DNA of 21,988 nt from Bacillota bacterium (GTDB lineage: Bacteria > Bacillota > Clostridia > Acetivibrionales > DSM-1351). The stretch covers positions 1 through 21,988 of the forward strand of contig JAEYTP010000138.1 of NCBI GenBank assembly GCA_023433945.1, read 5' to 3'. Made by a program: the position numbers and the translations under genes. The notes beneath the pieces were generated by a model, which was not told where the DNA came from, did no database searches, and worked only from the letters and a program-made list of their open reading frames with translations. Positions 13,564 through 19,502 of the stretch are shown here, in pieces (the first letter of the stretch is position 1; every line of letters starts with the position of its first letter).

Positions 13564-15090
13564 TTATTCTTTAGGACTGCTTGTATAATGGCCTATCAAA
13601 TCATCGTTTAAACCGATATATGTACTACTTTCGTTAGTCACCGCTGATATTTCTATCAATGTAACCTCATTTCTTGACAGCGAAATCTTAATATTCAGAC
13701 AACCAGACTCTGGCTGCTGACTGTTAGAGGAAACCTTTGGCTGTGCAACCTGCTGCAATGTTTTGATCATGCTCTTGCTTGGATATCTTGGGCGTCCCAT
13801 GTCTATCCATGTCTTCATTGGATTCCCGTATTCCTCATTAACAGTCTGTTTTTTTATGAAAGCTAGTGCTTGCTCAAATGGAACAATAATGTCTAATTCT
13901 TTCTCTGCCTCCCCATCATTAGCAGCTACAGCATTCCAAGCTACTAAGGCAATTGAGCCATCGGGCCTTCTTGTAACAAGAAGGTTTTCATCCCTATATA
14001 ACTGCTCCTCTCCTAGCCTTGCAAAGAATGAGAACATATGAAACGTAGGCTTTGCTATATTGTTTAGGGCTACTAATCCAAATCCACCATGGAACTGTGC
14101 TCTAGGCACATCAGCTTCCTCAAAAACATCGCTAAACGTCCAGTACGAGAAGGAATCAACATAATCTCCACCTTCACTAATAATCCTAGCAACATATGCA
14201 GCATTAAAAGCTGTATCATGTACCGGATTGAGAGGGTGCCATGAGGTGTTATATTCAGTAATGTGAAACGGAAGGTTTGGAAATGCAGAATTATCTATCA
14301 TTTTCCTTACTTCTTTGAATTCATTTAGCATATAGTCCGCTTCCCATATATCTTGATATAAAATATGAGCTGTTCTAACTACAGGCTGGGATGATGTATA
14401 CGCATGCCTTGATACAAAGTCAACAGGTGCTTTTTCCTTGTCACAAAACTCCAGAAAATCCGTAATCCATTGATCGGCGCCTCCGCAAATAGCTGGTCCT
14501 CCCACTTGAAGACGTTCATCCACCTCTTTAACGGCTTTTGCTGTAACCTTGTATAGCTTAAAGTACTCTTGCTTATCGGCATCCTTCCAGAACACTTGAA
14601 GGTTAGGTTCGTTCCACACTTCAAATGGCCATGTAAGTACCTCATCAATACCGTATCTGGATATAAAGTGGCTAACAACGGCCTTAATCAATTGAGCCCA
14701 CTTCTCATAATCCTTTGGTGGAGTAACATTTCCCCGCCAATAAAAAACGGTTTGCTCCCCCGAAGCAAGCTTTGAAGGCATAAAGCCAAACTCTACAAAA
14801 GGTTTTAATCCCTTTTCCAGATATGAATCAAATATGCGATCAATATATGTAAAATTGTAGAATGGTCTTATCTCGCCATCTACTTCGTCTTCTCTATATA
14901 TTCCAACGTCATCATGCAAAAGGCCATGGCCTCTTATGTATGAAAATCCTATATTCTCCTGCACATATGCAAGGTTATCTTGATATTCCTTTTGCAAGGC
15001 TAAACCTAGCCTGCCAGTACCGACACATTTTTTCCAGTTGCCTTTAAAAAGAGCACCATTAGAACATTGTGGGACAGTAATCCTTTTCAT
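13564..15090 (-). CDS. xynB: Glycoside hydrolase family 39 beta-xylosidase
   Basis: A 508-residue enzyme that should remove xylose from xylo-oligosaccharides by a retaining mechanism. The acid/base is E161 in FEVWNEPNLQVFW and the nucleophile E279 in FHITEYNTSW, within a couple of residues of the glutamates of characterised GH39 xylosidases (E160, E277). Other family segments are ICGGADQWITDF, FSYWTFSDVFEE and FHGGFGL. The catalytic barrel is followed by a beta-rich C-terminal part (about 360-490). No signal peptide is present, so it acts inside the cell on imported oligosaccharides. The frame extends 11 codons further upstream, but AAGGAGA lies 6 nt before the ATG at 15090, and that is used here. 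No transporter is adjacent, and it has its own terminator, so it appears monocistronic. Arabinosidase side activity is possible. Confidence 0.95.
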   Translation of the reverse strand: MKRITVPQCSNGALFKGNWKKCVGTGRLGLALQKEYQDNLAYVQENIGFSYIRGHGLLHDDVGIYREDEVDGEIRPFYNFTYIDRIFDSYLEKGLKPFVEFGFMPSKLASGEQTVFYWRGNVTPPKDYEKWAQLIKAVVSHFISRYGIDEVLTWPFEVWNEPNLQVFWKDADKQEYFKLYKVTAKAVKEVDERLQVGGPAICGGADQWITDFLEFCDKEKAPVDFVSRHAYTSSQPVVRTAHILYQDIWEADYMLNEFKEVRKMIDNSAFPNLPFHITEYNTSWHPLNPVHDTAFNAAYVARIISEGGDYVDSFSYWTFSDVFEEADVPRAQFHGGFGLVALNNIAKPTFHMFSFFARLGEEQLYRDENLLVTRRPDGSIALVAWNAVAANDGEAEKELDIIVPFEQALAFIKKQTVNEEYGNPMKTWIDMGRPRYPSKSMIKTLQQVAQPKVSSNSQQPESGCLNIKISLSRNEVTLIEISAVTNESSTYIGLNDDLIGHYTSSPKE

Positions 15091-15211
15091 TGCAGTTCTC
15101 CTTAAATTATATAGTAAATACATTTTTTGGTATCAATAATAATTATAAAAAAAAATACAAATAAAAGAAATTATTAATATTGCAAAATACTACACAATAT
15201 TACTCAATAAT

Positions 15212-15251
15212 AAAAAATATTCAAACCTATACAAATCTGAATAGGTCTGAA
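15212..15251 (-). terminator. Intrinsic terminator of the CNNM/CorC-like gene
   Basis: On the leftward strand, 15241-15251 pairs with 15220-15230 in an 11-bp stem with one G-U pair and a 10-nt loop, followed by ATATTTTTTATT. It lies about 50 bp past the stop. The remaining AT-rich DNA to 15091 holds the leader of the xylosidase gene. Confidence 0.75.
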
Positions 15252-15299
15252 TATTATATGCTACGAATAGTTTCTATTTTATTTATATTATCTTTCTTT

Positions 15300-16601
15300 C
15301 TACAATTCTACACAAACCTTAACCTTAGCAATTCTTTTATCATCTAATTCTTTAACCTTGAAAATTAAATTATTATATTCTAATGTAAGGTCATCTTCCT
15401 TATTAGGTATTCTCCCTAATTCTCCAATGATAAAGCCGCTTAAAGTATCATACTCATCTACAGGTAACGGTATGTTTAGAAACTCACTTACCACATCAAG
15501 ACTTGTGGTTCCATTTATAATGAATGTATTGTTATCCTGCTTTTCAATATCACGTTCTACTTCATCGTCCTCGTCAAATATATTACCAACTATTTCCTCT
15601 AGCAGATCCTCTAATGTAACTATACCTGCAGTACCACCATATTCATCAATTATTATTGCAAGGTGAGTGTTGCTCTTTTGAAGCTCTGCAAAGAGCTCAT
15701 CTGTTTTCTTAGAAATAGGAACAAAATAGGGTTTTCGAATAATACTTGATAGGCTAAAATCTTCGTGCGAATTACCATTAGATAAGTAGTCAATTAAATA
15801 TTTGGAATGCATTACTCCAACAATATTATCTATATCATCCTCATAAACAGGTATTCTTGAATACTTTTCTTGCTTAACAAAAGCAATAACGTTTTCAAGT
15901 GTTTCAGTAATAGGCAATGCCGCAATATCTGTTCTGTGAGTCATTATATCAGCAACTGTTTTATTATTGAACTCAAAAATATTATTTATCATTTCTTTTT
16001 CATTTTCATGGATAGTGCCCTTTTCCTCACCAACATCCACCATCATACGAATTTCTTCCTCTGTTACTTCTTCATCTTCTTCATTTGGATCTACACCAAA
16101 TAATCTAACAATGGTATTTGTAGAAAATGTAAGGAATTTAACAAAAGGAGACGTCAATAAAGAAATGAAATAAATAGGTCTCGCAACAAACATAGCTATA
16201 GATTCAGCCTTTTTCATTGCCAGTCTTTTAGGAACTAGTTCTCCAAGCACAAGTGTAAAATATGATAACAATAAGGTAATTGCTATTAAGCAAATATTTT
16301 TAAGTACTGCTGCGGGTATTTGAAGTCCTGTTTTTTGAATAACCTCCACCATGCGACCAGCAAAGCTCTCTGCAGCAAAAGCACTTGCAAGGAATCCAGC
16401 AAGGGTAATACCAATCTGGATTGTGGCTAGAAACTTACTAGGTTCTCCCAACAAATTTTTCAATAATATAGCTTTCTTATTACCACCCTCAGCCATAAGT
16501 TTAATCTTATTATCATTTATAGAAATTAAAGCTATTTCTGATGCTGCAAAAAAAGCATTTAGCACTATAAGAATTAATAAAAGCATAATCTCTGTTAACA
16601 T
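15300..16601 (-). CDS. CNNM/CBS/CorC-domain membrane protein (hemolysin C family)
   Basis: A 433-residue protein. The N-terminal CNNM (DUF21) domain (about 1-190) has four hydrophobic stretches, beginning MLTEIMLLLILIVLNAFFAASEIALISI, with GITLAGFLASAFAAESFAG and LVLGELVPKRLAMKKAE. A CBS pair follows (about 205-330; VADIMTHRTDI, RIPVYEDDIDNIVGVMHSK, LAIIIDEYGGTAGIVTLEDLLEEIVGNI), and a CorC/HlyC C-terminal domain (about 345-430; GTTSLDVVSEFLNIPLP). Members such as YhdP/MpfA and CorC move or control Mg2+ and related cations, and CBS domains sense nucleotides. GGGGGAG precedes the start. A 31-codon ORF ends 50 bp upstream on the same transcript. A metal-ion role fits the manganese-type leader on the next operon, but that link is inference. 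Confidence 0.93.
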   Translation of the reverse strand: MLTEIMLLLILIVLNAFFAASEIALISINDNKIKLMAEGGNKKAILLKNLLGEPSKFLATIQIGITLAGFLASAFAAESFAGRMVEVIQKTGLQIPAAVLKNICLIAITLLLSYFTLVLGELVPKRLAMKKAESIAMFVARPIYFISLLTSPFVKFLTFSTNTIVRLFGVDPNEEDEEVTEEEIRMMVDVGEEKGTIHENEKEMINNIFEFNNKTVADIMTHRTDIAALPITETLENVIAFVKQEKYSRIPVYEDDIDNIVGVMHSKYLIDYLSNGNSHEDFSLSSIIRKPYFVPISKKTDELFAELQKSNTHLAIIIDEYGGTAGIVTLEDLLEEIVGNIFDEDDEVERDIEKQDNNTFIINGTTSLDVVSEFLNIPLPVDEYDTLSGFIIGELGRIPNKEDDLTLEYNNLIFKVKELDDKRIAKVKVCVEL

Positions 16602-16617
16602 TTTTCTCCCCCAAAAT

Positions 16618-16649
16618 ATTATTATAAAATATTAAGACACTATAATAAT
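16618..16649 (-). promoter_or_regulatory. Hairpin between small ORF stop and CNNM gene ribosome site
   Basis: ATTATTATA (16618-16626) and TATAATAAT (16641-16649) are perfect complements. The arm starts 2 nt after the small ORF's stop codon and ends about 5 nt before the GGGGGAG of the CNNM gene. A ribosome halted at the end of the small ORF would block this hairpin. It is AT-only and could be chance in AT-rich DNA. Confidence 0.4.
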
Positions 16650-16651
16650 TT

Positions 16652-16747
16652 TTAAGGCCGTCTGTAGAAAAAGTTCCTTAACTTAGCTTTATTTTTTACT
16701 AAAATTCTTACTAGTGCGTTACTACTTCGTATATCACCATCATCCAT
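16652..16747 (-). CDS. 31-codon small ORF, candidate leader peptide or small membrane-associated protein
   Basis: ATG at 16747, TAA at 16652-16654. A perfect GGAGGT lies 9 nt upstream, and a TTGACA-N17-TATAGT promoter ends 37 bp before the ATG, so translation is likely. The peptide begins MDDGDIRSSNALVRILVKNK and ends RNFFYRRP. It has three acidic residues at the start and eight basic ones overall (net about +5), with an amphipathic middle (ALVRILVKNKAKLRNFF). The last codon is Pro directly before the stop, a context known to slow termination. Its stop is 50 bp before the CNNM gene with a hairpin between. It could be a leader peptide for that gene or a free-standing small basic protein. I do not recognise a family. 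Confidence 0.6.
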   Translation of the reverse strand: MDDGDIRSSNALVRILVKNKAKLRNFFYRRP

Positions 16748-16784
16748 GTTATTCCCACCTCCAATGCTACTTTATTAACTTAAT

Positions 16785-16819
16785 ACTATAATATTAATAC
16801 CTTATTATGTCAAGGTATT
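16785..16819 (-). promoter_or_regulatory. Near-consensus promoter with inverted-repeat operator for small ORF and CNNM gene
   Basis: On the leftward strand TTGACA (16808-16813), 17-bp spacer, TATAGT (16785-16790). AATACCTT-N8-AAGGTATT (16796-16803 and 16812-16819) is a perfect inverted repeat that covers the -35 box and part of the spacer, an ideal place for a repressor. Transcription would start near 16778. Confidence 0.75.
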
Positions 16820-16910
16820 GATGCGCTTCATAGATTCCCCTATAAGACTTACAACTTGCAATCTAAAGGGTTTTCTCAACTTTTTTGTGTCAAGCTTGTG
16901 AAAATAATCG

Positions 16911-16987
16911 TTATTAAGCTCTTTATACTACTTGTTATCAAGTTTTATCCCTCATCAAGCTTTTTATAATTATCCCTTATCGAGCTT
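16911..16987 (-). repeat. Imperfect repeats downstream of, and including, the DUF368 gene end
   Basis: The last codons and stop of the DUF368 gene (16970-16987, coding for KLDKG-stop) are repeated 25 bp further on (16945-16962), where the same reading would be KLDEG-stop; 16 of 18 bases match. Two shorter relatives of atcaagctt start at 16938 and 16913, so steps are 25, 16 and 25 bp. The rest of 16820-16910 shows only a CAAGCTTG palindrome and no gene. Confidence 0.65.
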
Positions 16988-17800
16988 ACCCAGCATATAA
17001 ATAGACATAAAGCCCACAACAAATGATATTGGACTAAGTATCAAATAAGCTCCATTTGGAATACCGGGAAATACACTTGCCATTGAGCCAATAATAAAAC
17101 CTAATATAATAAGGTATGTTGCCCTTGGGTATTTGTTTAGAGCATTTTCTAAAAGCCTGGTAGTAAGAATTATCCCAAGCAACAGACCAATTCCCAATGG
17201 CATAATAAATTGTAGCTCGAAGTTGGTAATAGAGTTAATTGTCTTTTCATACATGCCCAATACCAGAAGCATATATGAAACACTAATGCCAGGTAGTACA
17301 AGTGCAACTGCTGCAACTATTCCTGTACACAACAGCATTACATAACCACCTACCCCATTCCAGCTACCTAAGTCCATCATATCCTGAGGTATCATTCCAA
17401 GCAGAGTAACTAATATAATACCTACTATAATATATATTACAGCTGATATAATTTTTTGACTTTGATTTACCCTTTTGTTTTCTAAATCGTGAGCCTTCTT
17501 ATATATAAAAGGTACACTTCCGGCAACAGCACCTAGAAAAAAATACATCATCACAAAGTTATATTTTTCTGTTAGCATTGATAATGGCTTAGCAAATAGC
17601 ACCATGCCAATTATTCCAAATATTCCGATAAACAATAAATAAATTGCATTTTTCTTCTTATCCTTGAAAAAAGAGCTTACTGCTGAAATCATGTCATTAT
17701 AGATTCCAAGCAGCAAAGCCATGGTGCCCCCGCTAACGCCAGGAACCAGCATTGAGCCTCCAATGATTATTGCCTTAAGTGCAAGTATTAACTTTCCCAT
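16970..17800 (-). CDS. popT: DUF368 family membrane protein, PopT-type polyprenyl-phosphate transporter
   Basis: A 276-residue multi-pass membrane protein (about eight hydrophobic stretches) of the DUF368 family. The hallmark glycine-rich segments GGSMLVPGVSGGTMALLLGIY (about 14-34) and VALVLPGISVSYMLLVLGMYEK appear as an internal repeat, each centred on a (V/L)PG(V/I)S motif in a re-entrant region. DUF368 proteins have been shown to be undecaprenyl-phosphate translocases (PopT), which return the carrier lipid for wall synthesis to the inner leaflet. The frame can begin at a GTG at 17806, but that overlaps the GAGGTG ribosome site; the ATG at 17800 is 5 nt from GAGG. Expression appears controlled by a long leader with a riboswitch-like fold and an intrinsic terminator directly upstream. 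Confidence 0.9.
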   Translation of the reverse strand: MGKLILALKAIIIGGSMLVPGVSGGTMALLLGIYNDMISAVSSFFKDKKKNAIYLLFIGIFGIIGMVLFAKPLSMLTEKYNFVMMYFFLGAVAGSVPFIYKKAHDLENKRVNQSQKIISAVIYIIVGIILVTLLGMIPQDMMDLGSWNGVGGYVMLLCTGIVAAVALVLPGISVSYMLLVLGMYEKTINSITNFELQFIMPLGIGLLLGIILTTRLLENALNKYPRATYLIILGFIIGSMASVFPGIPNGAYLILSPISFVVGFMSIYMLGKLDKG

Positions 17801-17823
17801 TTCCACCTCTATAATTTAGTTTT

Positions 17824-17865
17824 AAAAAAACTCTAAAACAGCGAAAATATTCCCTGTCTCAGAGT
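17824..17865 (-). terminator. Intrinsic terminator in the DUF368 leader
   Basis: On the leftward strand 17854-17865 (ACTCTGAGACAG) pairs with 17830-17841 (CTGTTTTAGAGT), a 12-bp stem with two G-U pairs and a 12-nt loop, followed by TTTTTTT. It ends 24 bp before the start codon, so it can only act as a conditional attenuator. Its left arm overlaps the 3' end of the riboswitch-like segment. Confidence 0.85.
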
Positions 17866-17946
17866 CTCACGTATTGTTGGATAACCGGGTTATTAGCCGT
17901 ATTGACGATTAGCCATCTGCGATGAGCAGAACGTTACTCCTTCTAT
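17855..17946 (-). promoter_or_regulatory. Riboswitch-like leader resembling yybP-ykoY (manganese) class
   Basis: On the leftward strand the leader contains GGAGTAAC (17933-17940), a small hairpin TCTGC-TCATC-GCAGA, then CGTCAATACGG, CCCGGTT, CCAACAATACG and GTGAGAC (ending near 17864). These follow the order of the conserved blocks of yybP-ykoY RNAs (GGGGAGUAGC, GUCA, CCGG, AACAUACG, GCGAGACC). The 3' block can pair with AGT of the first block, and its ACTCTG is also the left arm of the terminator. Binding of Mn2+ would thus prevent termination, the usual polarity of this class. The first stem is weaker than usual. Assignment is by eye, from memory of the consensus. Confidence 0.62.
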
Positions 17947-17980
17947 ACAACGAAAGTAATATTATGTATAATTTACATCT

Positions 17981-18009
17981 ATTATATTTATGAATATCTT
18001 ATATGTCAA
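17981..18009 (-). promoter_or_regulatory. Consensus promoter of the DUF368 leader
   Basis: On the leftward strand TTGACA (18004-18009), exactly 17 bp, TATAAT (17981-17986). Transcription should start near 17974, giving a leader of about 150 nt to the terminator and about 175 nt to the ATG. Confidence 0.85.
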
Positions 18010-18105
18010 TATTCTTGATCTATTCCCAGCCTCGGTTTTTGGTTATATGTAACAAAATAACATTGACATAACTAAAATTATTTCTTTAAAATGTACAATA
18101 CCAGG

Positions 18106-18134
18106 TTGACATTAATAAAATACAATTATATAAT
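18106..18134 (+). promoter_or_regulatory. Consensus promoter of the ROK regulator gene
   Basis: TTGACA (18106-18111), exactly 17 bp, TATAAT (18129-18134), about 59 bp before the start codon. Downstream, TAATTA-ACG-TAATTA at about 18133-18147 could be an operator. A second TTGACA at 18063 has no good -10. Confidence 0.82.
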
Positions 18135-18192
18135 TAACGTAATTAATAAATGTCCTTAAAAAATATAATATTTAGGTTAAGCGAGATTAATT

Positions 18193-19317
18193 ATGAAGCC
18201 ATATATAGCATCTAACTTGAGAGATATGAATAGAAAGACAGTTTTTGACCTCATAGCAAATGTAGGTGAAATTTCACGTTCTGAAATAACACACTTGACT
18301 GGTATAAGTGCACCTACAGTTCTCAAGATTACTAATTATTTATGTGACAATGGTTTTATAATAAACGCTGGAGAGGGGCAGTCAGCACTTGGCAGGAAGC
18401 CCCAGATACTAAAATTTAACCCAAATTTTGCATACTCAATTGGTGTAGAGTATGAAGGTGATTATCTCAAAATGGGAATAGTTAATGTTAGCAGCGAGAT
18501 TATCCTAAAAAAAACAATTCATGTAAAAAACGACTTTGCAGATGTAATATCCCGAGTATTAATTGATAACGTCGAAAGCCTGATACATGAGTCCGGTGTA
18601 CCAAAGAATAAGATTCATGGAATAGGTCTTGGTCTTCCAGGTGCAGTAGATTTGGATAATAATGAGATTCGTTTAGGGCCTCTAGTAGGCGTTAACAATA
18701 CCTATCCTTTAAATAGCTTTACCGAAACAATTACACAGTCATTAAATATGTCATCCTATTTATGCAATGATGTTAATGCAGCTTCAATTGGAGAATACAT
18801 AACAAGAAAGCTCAAGAATGAGGACCTAGTTTATATATCTTTAGGTACTGGTCTTGGAAGTGGAATTATTCTCGATGGTAAGCTTCGTTTTGGCAAGCAT
18901 TTTAATGCTGGTGAAATAGGTTCACTTATATATGATGATAATTTTAAAACATCCGATGGTTTACCTGGATCACTTGAATCATTAATAAATATCCAGGCAT
19001 TGGTTGCGAGATTTAATGATTTTGACAACAGAGTAAAAAATAAAGTAAATATAAATGAGATTATTAATTACATTGCTCCTTATCTTGGCATCACAATACT
19101 TAACATAATAAGCATCATCGACGTTAAACAAGTTGTACTGGGAGGAATTATAGTTGACTTATTGGGAGAAGAATTAGTAACTGAAGTTCTAAAACAATTT
19201 CATAAATTGTCCGCACTAGATGTGAATATTGATTTGTGCAAAAGTGATGAACCTGGTATTATTGGTGCATCCCATCTTATTACAAATGAGTACATCAAAA
19301 AAATATTCCTATCGTAA
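18193..19317 (+). CDS. ROK-family transcriptional regulator (NagC/XylR type)
   Basis: A 374-residue sugar-responsive repressor. The winged helix-turn-helix at about 10-75 (EISRSEITHLTGISAPTVLK, then ALGRKPQILKFN) is followed by a ROK/actin-like domain: GIGLGLPGAVD (143-153), CNDVNAASIGE (191-201) with the catalytic-type D193, and SLGTGLGSGIILDGKL (216-231). The usual zinc site (EIGH followed by CxCGxxGCxE) is absent: E241-I-G-S244 is followed by a loop without cysteines. The protein is thus a zinc-less ROK regulator and may still bind a sugar. The start has only a weak GAG about 7 nt upstream; no better start lies nearby. It has its own consensus promoter. The secreted deacetylase gene 185 bp downstream is a plausible target, not a proven one. 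Confidence 0.93.
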   Translation: MKPYIASNLRDMNRKTVFDLIANVGEISRSEITHLTGISAPTVLKITNYLCDNGFIINAGEGQSALGRKPQILKFNPNFAYSIGVEYEGDYLKMGIVNVSSEIILKKTIHVKNDFADVISRVLIDNVESLIHESGVPKNKIHGIGLGLPGAVDLDNNEIRLGPLVGVNNTYPLNSFTETITQSLNMSSYLCNDVNAASIGEYITRKLKNEDLVYISLGTGLGSGIILDGKLRFGKHFNAGEIGSLIYDDNFKTSDGLPGSLESLINIQALVARFNDFDNRVKNKVNINEIINYIAPYLGITILNIISIIDVKQVVLGGIIVDLLGEELVTEVLKQFHKLSALDVNIDLCKSDEPGIIGASHLITNEYIKKIFLS

Positions 19318-19443
19318 TTTTACTTAATTTACAACATTAACTTAATATTGCCATAAAGTGTAAGTAACAAAGGTGTTTATACTTTATTGCATATTTATTA
19401 ATAAACTTTATTAATTATTGTTTTATTCATTCTATGTCTGTAA

Positions 19444-19471
19444 TAGTTTTTAAGTTTCAACTTAAAAACTA
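19444..19471. repeat. Perfect 13-bp inverted repeat upstream of the deacetylase gene
   Basis: TAGTTTTTAAGTT and AACTTAAAAACTA are perfect complements separated by TC. It ends 31 bp before the start codon of the secreted deacetylase gene, just ahead of its GAGGAG ribosome site. It could be a 5' stabilising hairpin in the mRNA or an operator for the preceding regulator. No T-run suggests rightward termination. The rest of 19318-19443 is AT-rich with no clear promoter. Confidence 0.7.
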
Positions 19472-19502
19472 CAGAAAATATATTCAAGAGGAGAGATTTT
19501 AA

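Noticed and set aside
15106..15136. TTGATA-N17-TATATA promoter-like match before the beta-xylosidase gene (minus strand)
   Set aside because: Transcription would start within the Shine-Dalgarno sequence, so it is unlikely to be the main promoter; AT-rich DNA gives such matches by chance.
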